Origin: an uncultured Winogradskyella sp.
GTDB taxonomy: Bacteria > Bacteroidota > Bacteroidia > Flavobacteriales > Flavobacteriaceae
Assembly: GCF_937958655.1 (NCBI RefSeq)
Contig: NZ_CALGNH010000032.1
Span: 85,829-149,828, forward strand
Reading direction: 5' to 3'
Length of the DNA stretch: 64,000 nucleotides
Shown: in pieces, positions 34,514 to 43,208 of the stretch
Layout of the letters: the number at the start of each line of letters is the position of its first letter
Numbering within the stretch: the first letter of the stretch is position 1
Made by a program: the position numbers and the translations under genes
Notes under the pieces: generated by a model
What the model saw: the letters and a program-made list of their open reading frames with translations, nothing else
Databases searched by the model: none
What the model was told of the DNA's origin: nothing

Positions 34514-36763
34514 TTAGTTCATTTTTCCAATTTTTATACCTACAAAAAAGGTTCTTGGAAGTGCTGGTCCATAAACATAATCGGAATCTCGTGTTGGGCC
34601 AATATCAAAATCGTCCTGAAAACTGTTGAACATATTTTTGATTCCTACATTTAAAGTTAGCTTAAATTCCTCAGACACATCGAAGTGTGTTTCCGCATTA
34701 AGATTTAAATCAAAAAAAGAATTACTTTCAACCAAATCTAAAAATCCTGAATCGCTAATGACGCGTGGCACAATCATAGCGCCTGTAAAAGTTCCTGTTG
34801 CTGACAAACTAAAGGTGTCCTTTGGTGTCCAATTAGAATTTAAGTAGCCATAAACATTCGGATTTCTAGTAAACTCAGTGATCAGAATATCTCCTTCGTT
34901 GGGATTACTGCCATCCGCTTCGAACAAGAGTTGCGGTTCATTAAACTCTGATTGTTGTAAGGTGCCACCGAACTGAAATAACCATTTTTTGGATGGTGAC
35001 ACACCGAATTCAAAATTTGCTCCATACACTTTAGCACCTTCGCCATTTCTTACCTCTTCTACTATTGAACCGTTTGGTAACTGCGCACCTGTACTCACTA
35101 AAGTAAAGGGATCTTCTAAACTGGTATAAAATCCTTCTAACAGAAAATTAGTTTGTGTGGTGTTGAACTCTTTGGTCCAATTTAAAGATCCTGTAAAGGC
35201 GTTAGAAAACTCAGCTTCTAGATTGTTTGAAAGAATTACAAATTGTGGTTCTCCACCTACTGATGAAATATGCAAATCTTCGTTAAAGGCCTGTGGTGCT
35301 CTAAAGCCTCTTGCGTAGCCACCTCTAAATTTTAAATCTGTTGTTAACTGATATGCTAATGTTAATCTTGGATTTATTGTGGTTTGGGAAATATCTACTT
35401 TTCGGGAAATATCACCAACAGTGTAGATACCATCAACATTAATATGATCTATTCTCGACCCTATTAAAGCTGAAAACTTTGTATTGGGTTTCCATTCGTA
35501 TTGTGCATATAGACCTAATGCATTCACCCTTTGATCAATATTACGATTATAACCAACAATTTCATCTTCGGTGTTACCGATGTTATATTCAATACCAGAA
35601 GTTAACACATCACGCTTAAAATTATTAGTCATTTGAAAACCACTAGCAACAGCCAAGTCTTTAGTAATCCCATACGCATTTAAAGCTGTTAGACTGTCTT
35701 GAGCAGTTCTACCACCACCTAAACCACCATAGTAGCTATCTCTATCCGTAAATTGAACTGAACTATATACCGAATAGTAATTGGTATTGGCCGCATTATT
35801 AAAATCGTAGCTCACACCACCCATTATAGTATTATGCGTTAGCTCCTCAGTAATATCTGTAAGATGTGGTGGTAAATCTAAACGGTCACCACCACGACGA
35901 TATTCATTAAGTACAGTCGCATCTAAAGTAATTCGGCTTCTATCGGTAGGTTTATGATAGAGTTTAGTACCGAAGGTAGTATTTTTGAGTTCTACCATTT
36001 CTGTGAAGCCGTCGCCATTAGCATCCCATTCTTCACGATTTCTATGAATACCATAAAACGTAGCACCACTGCTTAAATCATCGGAAACCAATGAGGAATT
36101 AAAATTGAGAATACGATCTGGTGTATCGCCATCGACTAATCCAAAATAACTACCAACTTGCCAAGTATTTAAAACAGGGTCTTTTGTAATGATATTCACG
36201 GTACCTGCAATAGCATTTGAGCCATAAAGCGCAGAACCACCACTTCTTACAATCTCTACCTTATCGATAATTTGGGTTGGTATTTGCTCTAAACCATAAA
36301 CACTATTTAAAGCACTAAAAACAGCGCGGCTATTCACCAAAATCTGAGAGTAACTCCCATCCAAACCGTTGAGTCGCACTTGGGTAAATCCACAATTTTG
36401 GCAGTTATTTTCAACGCGTACACCTGGTGAATAATTTAAACTTTCTGAAACCGCTATGGCTTGCGTAGCTTTAATGAGTTTTTCTCCAAGGGTGTTTACA
36501 ATTATTGGTGCTTCTTTTTTATTCACACGATTACGCGTAGCACTTACCACGACTTCATCTAATTGATACTCACCTAATGGCATGGATAAGACGAATGCAC
36601 CTACTTTATCAGAGTAGGTTGTATAGGTTTGTGATGAGTTTTTAAACTTTAATAAGGCATAGGTAATTGGTTCTTCTGCTAAACGGACGACACCTTTAAT
36701 TTGCTGATCTTGGGCAAATATTATATTTGAGCCGAATAATAAAAGCAGTAGGCTAATTCGCAT
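34514..36763 (-). CDS. TonB-dependent receptor with CxxC in the plug, metal-island member
   Basis: About 749 residues from the ATG at 36763. A signal peptide (MRISLLLLLFGSNIIFAQ) is followed by a very short beta domain, then a TonB-box-like LDEVVVSATR and the plug with VENNCQNCGFTQVRLNGLDG. In that motif C121 and C124 form a C-x2-C. A 22-strand barrel ends in a final IKIGKMN rather than the usual terminal Phe. The promoter (36781-36788) overlaps a large DtxR-like palindrome. With the DtxR, ZIP and thioredoxin genes downstream, it is probably an outer-membrane metal or metallophore receptor. The ligand is unknown. Confidence 0.85.
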   Translation of the reverse strand: MRISLLLLLFGSNIIFAQDQQIKGVVRLAEEPITYALLKFKNSSQTYTTYSDKVGAFVLSMPLGEYQLDEVVVSATRNRVNKKEAPIIVNTLGEKLIKATQAIAVSESLNYSPGVRVENNCQNCGFTQVRLNGLDGSYSQILVNSRAVFSALNSVYGLEQIPTQIIDKVEIVRSGGSALYGSNAIAGTVNIITKDPVLNTWQVGSYFGLVDGDTPDRILNFNSSLVSDDLSSGATFYGIHRNREEWDANGDGFTEMVELKNTTFGTKLYHKPTDRSRITLDATVLNEYRRGGDRLDLPPHLTDITEELTHNTIMGGVSYDFNNAANTNYYSVYSSVQFTDRDSYYGGLGGGRTAQDSLTALNAYGITKDLAVASGFQMTNNFKRDVLTSGIEYNIGNTEDEIVGYNRNIDQRVNALGLYAQYEWKPNTKFSALIGSRIDHINVDGIYTVGDISRKVDISQTTINPRLTLAYQLTTDLKFRGGYARGFRAPQAFNEDLHISSVGGEPQFVILSNNLEAEFSNAFTGSLNWTKEFNTTQTNFLLEGFYTSLEDPFTLVSTGAQLPNGSIVEEVRNGEGAKVYGANFEFGVSPSKKWLFQFGGTLQQSEFNEPQLLFEADGSNPNEGDILITEFTRNPNVYGYLNSNWTPKDTFSLSATGTFTGAMIVPRVISDSGFLDLVESNSFFDLNLNAETHFDVSEEFKLTLNVGIKNMFNSFQDDFDIGPTRDSDYVYGPALPRTFFVGIKIGKMN

Positions 36764-36780
36764 TTTAAACAATTTTTATG

Positions 36781-36788
36781 CAAATATA
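36781..36788 (-). promoter_or_regulatory. TAnnTTTG promoter box of the TonB receptor gene
   Basis: TATATTTG on the minus strand, 18 bases before the ATG. It overlaps the last bases of the palindrome at 36785-36824. Confidence 0.6.
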
Positions 36789-36824
36789 AATATATTTTTA
36801 GATTAGTCTAAAAATATATTTATA
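36785..36824. promoter_or_regulatory. 40-bp perfect palindrome, candidate DtxR-type operator
   Basis: Perfect 18-bp arms (36785-36802 and 36807-36824) around a TTAG centre. The core TTAGATTAGTCTAA matches 12 of 14 positions of the DtxR/IdeR core TTAGGTTAGCCTAA, as I remember it. It overlaps the promoter of a TonB receptor, and a DtxR-family gene lies in the same cluster. Confidence 0.7.
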
Positions 36825-37087
36825 ATTCAAATTAAAAGATATAAAACTCATCTAATTATATTTTGAAAATCGTTCTAATTTTGACTTAAAACTATTAGCT
36901 ACAAACCCAATATCCTGATTTTACTTCATTAGGAGCACAGCGTGGCAATCTGACTATTGTATTTTTAAATTTAAAATATTCTTCGCACGTACCTCACTCT
37001 GAATGACAAATACTCAGTGCTATCTTGAAAGGTAAACTAATAAACATATTTCTGTTTCGTCTTTAATTTCATTTTCAACTTCAAGTT
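36825..37087. repeat. spacer with degenerate repeat remnants
   Basis: About 260 bp with no gene. The stretch at 36930-37020 contains GGAGCACAGCGTGGCAATCT and CTGAATGACAAATACTCAG. These resemble worn-down family A units. Confidence 0.4.
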
Positions 37088-37882
37088 CTACTTAAACCCA
37101 CGTTCTTTCTGTATATGCTCATAAGCCTCTTGTACTTGCCTAAACTTCTCTTCAGCACCTTCTTGGTGTTCCTTACCTAAATGCCCAACACGGTCTGGAT
37201 GGTATTTTTTGGCCATTTTTCTATAGGCTTTTTTAACCGCATCATCAGAGGCATTTTTATCAACTTCTAATATTTTATAAGCATTATTAGTCATATCATA
37301 AAACATGGCTTTTATACTTTCAAAATCCTTTCTGCTAATACCTAAATAGCCAGACATGGTATAAATTTGTTTAATCTCAATCTCCGCTACATGGCCGTCA
37401 GCTTTGGCAATACCAAACAAAAAGTGAAGTAATTGCAAACGCGATGCATGATCCATCATTTGTTTAATCTGCATACAAACTTGGCGCATAGATATGTTTT
37501 GTTTGGTAATGCGCTTAAATAATTCAAAGGCGTGGTTGGCGCGTTCAGCCCCATACATATTTCTAAATTGTTGACGTACAAAGTCTAATTCGCGCTGGTC
37601 TTGTTTACCGTCTGCCTTTATAATAATTGAGGCCAAAATCAATAGGCTCACCTCAAAATCTCCAGATTGTGTTTTAGGTCTTTGGTCTCTTCGGGTTTGT
37701 TTTGGGCGTTGACGATACGGATCTCGTCTTTGAGATTGTCTTGTTTGGCGCTCACCTAACAATGGTGTGCCATTACCCGTTAAATTATCGACAAAACTGC
37801 CTAATGCCACACCTATAATAGCTCCTATTGGCCCACCAAAGGACCAACCAATAGCTCCTCCTACCCACTTTGCAAAACTCAT
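37088..37882 (-). CDS. TerB-like/DnaJ-domain protein (DjlA-like)
   Basis: 264 residues. The N-terminal Gly-rich hydrophobic stretch ([20 protein letters not shown]) resembles the membrane dip of DjlA proteins. It is followed by a Gln/Arg-rich linker, a TerB-like helical domain ([20 protein letters not shown]) and a C-terminal J domain ([19 protein letters not shown], with the HPD motif in KKYHPDRV). It is a DnaK co-chaperone that acts at the inner membrane. It has its own promoter box at 37909-37916. Confidence 0.88.
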   Translation of the reverse strand: MSFAKWVGGAIGWSFGGPIGAIIGVALGSFVDNLTGNGTPLLGERQTRQSQRRDPYRQRPKQTRRDQRPKTQSGDFEVSLLILASIIIKADGKQDQRELDFVRQQFRNMYGAERANHAFELFKRITKQNISMRQVCMQIKQMMDHASRLQLLHFLFGIAKADGHVAEIEIKQIYTMSGYLGISRKDFESIKAMFYDMTNNAYKILEVDKNASDDAVKKAYRKMAKKYHPDRVGHLGKEHQEGAEEKFRQVQEAYEHIQKERGFK

Positions 37883-37908
37883 GTATTCTTATATTTTATA
37901 GTAAAACT

Positions 37909-37916
37909 CAAATATA
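37909..37916 (-). promoter_or_regulatory. TAnnTTTG promoter box of the DjlA-like gene
   Basis: TATATTTG on the minus strand, 27 bases before the ATG at 37882. Confidence 0.5.
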
Positions 37917-38020
37917 CTATTTGTTAGTTGATTATTTTTTGTTTTTGTTACGATTGAGAATTCAAATAATTACACACAAACAGGTTCCTATTTTACTAAG
38001 CACTAGCTACTAATTTTCAT

Positions 38021-38028
38021 TATCTTTG
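38021..38028 (+). promoter_or_regulatory. TAnnTTTG promoter box of the bacilliredoxin gene
   Basis: TATCTTTG, followed by CA at the likely start point, 34 bases before the ATG at 38062. Confidence 0.6.
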
Positions 38029-38061
38029 CAATTCAAAAATGATTAATTAAAAAGAAAATAT

Positions 38062-38472
38062 ATGTACCCAGCAGAATTAGTAAAACCAATGCGCGAAGAT
38101 TTAACCAATGTTGGTTTTGAAGAATTGCACACAGCAGAGGCTGTAGATGCTGCAATAGAAAAAGAAGGCACTACATTAGTAGTTGTAAATTCGGTTTGCG
38201 GTTGTGCCGCTGCTAATGCAAGACCAGGAGCTCGTATGAGTTTACAAAACGCAAAACATCCTAATAATTTAGTAACGGTTTTTGCAGGTGTCGATAAAGA
38301 AGCAACAGATAAGGCAAGAGAATATATGATTCCATTTCCTCCAAGCTCTCCGTGTATGGCTTTATTTAAGGATGGTGAATTAGTACACATGTTAGAACGC
38401 CATCATATAGAAGGTCGTCCTGCGGAACTCATTGCAGAAAATCTTATGGATGCTTATAATGAGCATTGTTAA
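38062..38472 (+). CDS. BrxA/BrxB-family bacilliredoxin
   Basis: 136 residues, a thioredoxin-fold protein of the DUF1094/YphP family. The CGC active-site motif (VVNSVCGCAAANARPG, C46 and C48) is present. In Bacillus it removes bacillithiol from oxidised proteins. Bacillithiol synthesis genes are not in the window. It is monocistronic, with a strong promoter. Confidence 0.93.
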   Translation: MYPAELVKPMREDLTNVGFEELHTAEAVDAAIEKEGTTLVVVNSVCGCAAANARPGARMSLQNAKHPNNLVTVFAGVDKEATDKAREYMIPFPPSSPCMALFKDGELVHMLERHHIEGRPAELIAENLMDAYNEHC

Positions 38473-38528
38473 GAAGGCCTGAAGCACGAGGCTTAAAGTT
38501 GTAAGACTAAGGCTTCAAACTCTTTTAC

Positions 38529-38598
38529 TGTCATCTCGAGCGTAGTCGAGAAACTTTTTGGTTTCAAAAGACATTTCGACTGCGCTCAATGTGACAGT
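38529..38598. repeat. REP-like palindromic element, family A (intact)
   Basis: TCTCGA-GCGTAG-TCGAGA (38534-38551), then a spacer, then CATTTCGACTGCGCTCAATG ending TGACAG. It is the clearest reference copy. The block TTCGACTGCGCTCA is identical to that inside the BNR-protein gene at 48.96 kb. It sits between the bacilliredoxin and acyltransferase genes. Confidence 0.8.
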
Positions 38599-38615
38599 TT
38601 TTTTATTTTTACAAA

Positions 38616-39350
38616 ATGAAACTACTCGCATACCCTTTAACCATTTTATACTTTATCTGTTTTGGGCTGACTTTGGTCATTTTCCATCCCATACAATGGT
38701 TTTGTAAGAATGTATTTGGCTACAAAGCGCATAAAATTAGCGTGGACTGTCTGCAATTTTTTTTAATGCGTTGTCTTAATGTTTTAGGCACTAGCTTTTC
38801 ATTTACCAACCCATATACTATAGAAAAAGGAAAGCCACTAATCATTGTGTCTAATCATCAAAGTATGTACGATATATCGCCTATTATGTGGTACATGCGC
38901 AAACATCATGTTAAGTTTGTAGCAAAGAAAGAGTTAGGAAAAGGATTGCCGAGTATTTCTTATAATTTACGACATGGAGGTTCCGTTTTAATAGACCGAA
39001 AAAATCCACGTCAGGCTATTCCTGCTATGGTAAAATTTGGCGAATATATTGAGTCTACAAATCGTGCCGCTGTAATTTTCCCAGAAGGTACAAGGAGTAA
39101 GGATGGTACACCAAAACCGTTTAAGACTAAAGGTTTAGAAATTTTAATGAAAAAAACTCCGTCGGCTTTAATTGTTCCTATAACCGTAAATAACTCTTGG
39201 AAAATGCTGCGTTACGGTAAGTTTCCTATGGGCATAGGTAATCATATAAACTTTACTGCACATAAGCCTTTAGAATTAGCTAACTTTACAGATAGGAACG
39301 AACTCATTAAAACGGTTGAAAAAACTGTAGTAGAAGCGATTGTGCTTTAA
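38616..39350 (+). CDS. lysophospholipid acyltransferase family protein (PlsC-like)
   Basis: 244 residues. 1-acyl-sn-glycerol-3-phosphate acyltransferase-type. An N-terminal membrane helix (LTILYFICFGLTLVIF) precedes the catalytic SNHQSMYD (H81-x4-D86) and the second motif FPEGTRSKDG. It is expected to attach a fatty acid to a lysophospholipid. It is followed after 18 bases by an acyl-ACP desaturase gene, so the two may tune the fatty acids of membrane lipid. Confidence 0.88.
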   Translation: MKLLAYPLTILYFICFGLTLVIFHPIQWFCKNVFGYKAHKISVDCLQFFLMRCLNVLGTSFSFTNPYTIEKGKPLIIVSNHQSMYDISPIMWYMRKHHVKFVAKKELGKGLPSISYNLRHGGSVLIDRKNPRQAIPAMVKFGEYIESTNRAAVIFPEGTRSKDGTPKPFKTKGLEILMKKTPSALIVPITVNNSWKMLRYGKFPMGIGNHINFTAHKPLELANFTDRNELIKTVEKTVVEAIVL

Positions 39351-39368
39351 CCATAAAAAAACATTACT

Positions 39369-40349
39369 ATGTCTCTAAAAAATGTGAGATTAGAAGTCAT
39401 GAAACATCTAGAAAAAGATGTAGAAGGTCTTATTCAAAAATATTTAATTCCGGTTGAAGATATCTGGCAGCCCACCGATTTTTTACCAGATTCTACAAAA
39501 GATTCATTTTATGAAGAGGTAAGAGAAATAAGAGAACTCTCTAAAGAATTACCTTATGATTTTTGGGTGGTTTTAGTTGGCGATATGATTACTGAAGAGG
39601 CATTACCAACCTATGAGTCTTGGCTTATGGATGTTGAAGGTGTGGATCAAGTCTCCCGAAACGGTTGGTCTAAATGGGTGAGCCAATGGACAGGTGAAGA
39701 AAATAGACATGGAGACGTACTTAATAAATACCTATACCTCTCTGGCCGTGTAAATATGAGAGAAGTCGAAAAAACCACACAACACTTAATTAATGATGGT
39801 TTTGATATTGGAACGGATAGAGACCCTTATAAAAACTTTGTGTATACGAGTTTTCAAGAATTAGCTACATACATTTCTCATAATCGTGTAGCAAAGATTG
39901 CTAAGAAAAAAGGAAATAAACAACTCGCTAAAATGTGCCGTATTATATCTGGTGACGAGATGCGTCACCACCATGCGTATTCTGATTTTGTGGAACGAAT
40001 TTTTGCCGTAGACCCTAGTCAAATGATGATGGCTTTTAATGATATGATGAAACGAAAAATTACCATGCCAGCACATTTTTTAAGAGAATCTGGAGACAAA
40101 ATTGGAACTGCTTTTGAAGAGTTTTCTAATACTGCACAACGTATAGGTGTATATACCTCTAATGATTATGTAGACATATTACAGAAATTAATTGACAGAT
40201 GGGATATTGGCAATATTACAGATTTAAATGAAGAAGCCGAAAAAGCGAGAGACTATTTAATGAAGTTGCCTAAAAGAATGTATCGTTTATCTGAACGGAT
40301 TAAAATCCCTGAAAATTCTTTTCAGTTTAAATGGGTTGATCCTGCTTAA
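39369..40349 (+). CDS. acyl-ACP desaturase (soluble diiron)
   Basis: 326 residues of the ferritin-like acyl-ACP desaturase family, which introduces a double bond in a fatty acid bound to ACP. Diiron ligand motifs EENRHGD and DEMRHHHAY are both present (near residues 110-116 and 196-204), with GDMITEEALPTYESW and FQELAT holding further Glu. The length and motifs are those of the bacterial and plant enzyme. It has no signal and is cytoplasmic. It is in an operon with the acyltransferase and HD genes. Confidence 0.92.
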   Translation: MSLKNVRLEVMKHLEKDVEGLIQKYLIPVEDIWQPTDFLPDSTKDSFYEEVREIRELSKELPYDFWVVLVGDMITEEALPTYESWLMDVEGVDQVSRNGWSKWVSQWTGEENRHGDVLNKYLYLSGRVNMREVEKTTQHLINDGFDIGTDRDPYKNFVYTSFQELATYISHNRVAKIAKKKGNKQLAKMCRIISGDEMRHHHAYSDFVERIFAVDPSQMMMAFNDMMKRKITMPAHFLRESGDKIGTAFEEFSNTAQRIGVYTSNDYVDILQKLIDRWDIGNITDLNEEAEKARDYLMKLPKRMYRLSERIKIPENSFQFKWVDPA

Positions 40350-40354
40350 AATTT

Positions 40355-41014
40355 ATGGAGGTGAGTGATGATATTATTGAAACTACAAAAGCATTTGTAA
40401 AATCTAAACTTAAAAATGCAGAAGGTGGCCACGATTGGTTTCATATTGAGCGTGTACATAAGAACACTTTAGCCATTGCTAAGCATGAAAATGTAAATCT
40501 TGTCATTGTGTCATTAGCGGCATTATTGCATGATATTGCGGATCCTAAATTTAATAATGGAGATGAGACTATAGCACCAAGATTGGCTAGTGAATTTCTT
40601 TTAAAACAAAATGTGGATAGTAACATCATAGAGCATGTAACTCAAATTATTGAGAACATGTCTTTTAAAAATTCGTTTGATTTAAATCCATCTTTTAATT
40701 CCAAAGAAATGGAAGTTGTACAAGATGCAGATCGCTTAGATGCTATTGGAGCTATAGGTATTGCACGTTGTTTTAATTATGGTGGTTTTAAGAATAGACC
40801 AATTTATAACCCAGATATTGAACCTAATCTTAATATGACCAAAGCCGAATATAAAGCTTCCAACGCCCCAACCATTAATCATTTCTACGAAAAGTTATTA
40901 CGCTTAAAAGACCAAATGAATACTAAAACAGGGAAGCAAATCGCTGAAAAAAGACATAAATACATGGTGGGATTCTTAGACCAATTTTATGCTGAATGGG
41001 AGGGCAAAAAATAA
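40355..41014 (+). CDS. HD-domain phosphohydrolase
   Basis: 219 residues. The HD motifs HDWFHIERVHKN (H30 and the preceding Asp) and ALLHDIADPKF (H59-D60) provide the metal-binding site of phosphohydrolases. QDADRLDAIGAIGIARCF is also typical of the YedJ/YfbR type. The substrate is unknown, probably a nucleotide-type phosphoester. It starts 5 bases after the desaturase stop and ends at a bidirectional hairpin. Confidence 0.88.
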   Translation: MEVSDDIIETTKAFVKSKLKNAEGGHDWFHIERVHKNTLAIAKHENVNLVIVSLAALLHDIADPKFNNGDETIAPRLASEFLLKQNVDSNIIEHVTQIIENMSFKNSFDLNPSFNSKEMEVVQDADRLDAIGAIGIARCFNYGGFKNRPIYNPDIEPNLNMTKAEYKASNAPTINHFYEKLLRLKDQMNTKTGKQIAEKRHKYMVGFLDQFYAEWEGKK

Positions 41015-41015
41015 A

Positions 41016-41047
41016 AAAGTGATACAGAAGTAAAACCGTATCACTTT
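41016..41047. terminator. bidirectional terminator
   Basis: AAAGTGATAC...GTATCACTTT with a 12-base loop, between the HD gene and the oppositely read lipoprotein gene. It is flanked by A-rich and T-rich sequence on the two sides. Confidence 0.7.
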
Positions 41048-41069
41048 AAATTATTTTAATATCTACGTC

Positions 41070-41849
41070 TTACTCTCTGTAGGTATAACTAAGAGAATAA
41101 ATACTAGTTTCAGTATATGTTTCACCATTATAATCATCTTCTTCATAATATGTAGCTGTTACAGTACCAGAAGTAGGGTAATTATCACTGTTATATACAT
41201 AATCTGCCTCAATTTCATATACTACAGTTCCGTCTTCATCCCTGTAAGTAATTCCACTTATGTTATTAACCGGAAAAAGAGCTCTTGCCTGAATAATTTC
41301 AGGACTAGAAGGATTCATAGAAAAATTTAAATCTACATTATCCATAACATCAACAAGTCCGGCTGCGTCTAGCGTATAAAAGTATGGATTTGGTTGAGAA
41401 TCGTAAGTAATCTCTGCAGTGTATTCTACTTCAACTTCAGTATTAGACATAAAATCATACTCATATTCATAAAATGTAATGTTAACAGGGTTGTTATTTA
41501 CATACTCATTTACAACACCTGTCTCAAAAGCGTCATAAGGCGATTGGTATAACTCTTCTATATTAAAATTATCGCCTTGCCCACTTATATTAGTAAGTTG
41601 GTTGTTACTGTAAATAAATAAACTAGATTCTTCGCCGTCTGTAATACTAGATACTCTACCATTACCATCGTAATTTACAGTAATTGTAGCATTCTCTGAT
41701 GCATCTTGTGCAGAGACTGTTTCAATGGTTTCAATATATCTTGCAACACCATCTGGGTTTGAATCTTCAAACTCATCTGAAGCAGAGTCACTACAACTTG
41801 CAAGGGTTAGTAAACTCATTGTAAATAATAGGAAAAATTTTAATTTCAT
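41070..41849 (-). CDS. predicted lipoprotein of unknown function
   Basis: 259 residues. A lipobox LASC (Cys19) follows the signal sequence. An acidic, Ser-rich stretch (SDEFEDSNPDG) leads to a predominantly beta body with repeated Tyr/Glu patterns (TEVEVEYTAEITYDS, VYEIEADYVYNSDN, TSIYSLSYTYRE). The pattern resembles surface-exposed flavobacterial lipoproteins with a DUF4595-like repeat of beta strands. No clear function. It has a promoter box at 41883-41890. Confidence 0.7.
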   Translation of the reverse strand: MKLKFFLLFTMSLLTLASCSDSASDEFEDSNPDGVARYIETIETVSAQDASENATITVNYDGNGRVSSITDGEESSLFIYSNNQLTNISGQGDNFNIEELYQSPYDAFETGVVNEYVNNNPVNITFYEYEYDFMSNTEVEVEYTAEITYDSQPNPYFYTLDAAGLVDVMDNVDLNFSMNPSSPEIIQARALFPVNNISGITYRDEDGTVVYEIEADYVYNSDNYPTSGTVTATYYEEDDYNGETYTETSIYSLSYTYRE

Positions 41850-41882
41850 AAGGATTTTGTTTTATGTTGATTTAATTGCGTG

Positions 41883-41890
41883 CAAATATA
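41883..41890 (-). promoter_or_regulatory. TAnnTTTG promoter box of the lipoprotein gene
   Basis: TATATTTG on the minus strand, 34 bases before the ATG at 41849. Confidence 0.5.
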
Positions 41891-41911
41891 TATTTTAAGA
41901 AATAAAAGAAC

Positions 41912-42085
41912 TTAACTTTCCTTTGCAATCTCTAATGCCGTTAATTTATATTCTATAATTGCCATGTCTTCACCAAGTTTAATGAGTTCATCTGCTGTTA
42001 TATTAGACTTAGAATTCACCGTTTTTAGGAGCTTACTTCCTTGTTTAGAGTAATATGCAATAGCTGTATCTATCTTAGTATTCAT
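41912..42085 (-). CDS. 57-residue acidic/helical protein of unknown function
   Basis: A 57-residue open frame (ATG at 42085, TAA at 41912) that begins MNTKIDTAIAYYSKQGSKLL and ends EYKLTALEIAKES. It is amphipathic-helical in pattern, with no Cys and no signal peptide. It lies 10 bases downstream of the AraC-family gene in the same direction, so it is probably cotranscribed. The function is unknown. The reading frame is coherent and fills the gap exactly. Confidence 0.6.
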   Translation of the reverse strand: MNTKIDTAIAYYSKQGSKLLKTVNSKSNITADELIKLGEDMAIIEYKLTALEIAKES

Positions 42086-42095
42086 AGGTTTTAGT

Positions 42096-42968
42096 TTATT
42101 CTACCATAAGTTTTAACTCACTTCTATATTTAGAGGCACTTTTTCCTGTGATTTCCTTAAATAGCTTATTAAAGTGCGAAAAATTGTTAAAACCACATTC
42201 AAAACAAATATCAGTAATACTCATCTGACTCTCAGACAATAATTTTGTAGCATGTACCACTCTATATTCATTAACTAACTTGGTAAATGTTTTACCAGTA
42301 ACTTTTTTAAAATAACGACAAAATGCTGGTACTGTCATACTCACTACATCGGCAATTTCATCCAAGCTTATGTGCTTTTTAAAATTTTGGTTAATGTGCT
42401 TAAAAATTAAATCGATCTTAGCGCTATCTTGCGGTTCTGTTTCAAAAGCAAAACCATCTGCATTTAATAGTGTGTAATCATCTGTCTTGGCTAGTGCATG
42501 GAATACCTCTAAGAGCAAAAGGATTTTTTTAAACCCTTGTTTTTCTGGTATTCTTTCAATTTTATCTCCTAATTTTTGTTTTGTTGTTACACCAAACAGT
42601 ATCCCTTTAGTAGCACGACCAAACATTTGCTTTATCGCTTCCATTTCTGGTGCATCAAAAAAATAATCCCCCAAAAAATCTGGCTTAAATTGAATAACTG
42701 TCTCGGAGCCATTAGTTGTAAAACGGTCTGTAAAACCATTATGTGGTAAATTAGATCCTATAAGTAATAGCTGACTATTATTAAAATAGGACAGATGATT
42801 ACCTATATGGCGTTTTCCTTTACCCTTGTTTACATAGACCAACTCCATTTCGGGATGAAAATGCCAGTACGGCATACCAGTGCCTGTATATACATCATTT
42901 TTCTTAGCAAGGAAAGAACTTCCAAATTCTGGGCTTATTTTTTCTAATGTGGGTTGTTTTTTATTCAT
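42096..42968 (-). CDS. AraC-family transcriptional regulator with cupin sensor
   Basis: 290 residues. The N-terminal cupin has HFHPEMELVYVNKGKGKRHIG. The C-terminal tandem helix-turn-helix of the AraC family has ISLDEIADVVSMTVPAFCRYF and SITDICFECGFNNFSHFNKLFK. It may sense a carbohydrate and activate uptake or catabolic genes. The Tat-exported oxidoreductase at 44 kb is one candidate target, which is speculation. Confidence 0.9.
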   Translation of the reverse strand: MNKKQPTLEKISPEFGSSFLAKKNDVYTGTGMPYWHFHPEMELVYVNKGKGKRHIGNHLSYFNNSQLLLIGSNLPHNGFTDRFTTNGSETVIQFKPDFLGDYFFDAPEMEAIKQMFGRATKGILFGVTTKQKLGDKIERIPEKQGFKKILLLLEVFHALAKTDDYTLLNADGFAFETEPQDSAKIDLIFKHINQNFKKHISLDEIADVVSMTVPAFCRYFKKVTGKTFTKLVNEYRVVHATKLLSESQMSITDICFECGFNNFSHFNKLFKEITGKSASKYRSELKLMVE

Positions 42969-42975
42969 CCTATTA

Positions 42976-42983
42976 CAAAATTA
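42976..42983 (-). promoter_or_regulatory. possible TAnnTTTG box of the AraC-family gene
   Basis: TAATTTTG on the minus strand, only 8 bases before the ATG at 42968. A transcript from it would be nearly leaderless, so it could be fortuitous. Confidence 0.3.
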
Positions 42984-43125
42984 AAACAGTATGTGTTTTA
43001 TAAACTATATAAAATTATCATAATTATATTCTATTTTAATCCTATAGGGTTTTAAAGTGGTTAATGTGGTTAATTTTGAATATAAATGTATTAAATATGA
43101 TGTTTTCTAACGCTTAGTTGCATAG

Positions 43126-43133
43126 TAAGTTTG
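43126..43133 (+). promoter_or_regulatory. TAnnTTTG promoter box of the 43.2 kb secreted-protein gene
   Basis: TAAGTTTG, 76 bases before the ATG at 43209, leaving a leader of about 70 bases. Confidence 0.45.
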
Positions 43134-43208
43134 TAGTGTTAAAATGTTTAACCAGTTTGTTTTAAATGTACACCATGAATTAAAGCAAACACTTTAAAAC
43201 CGAGAATT

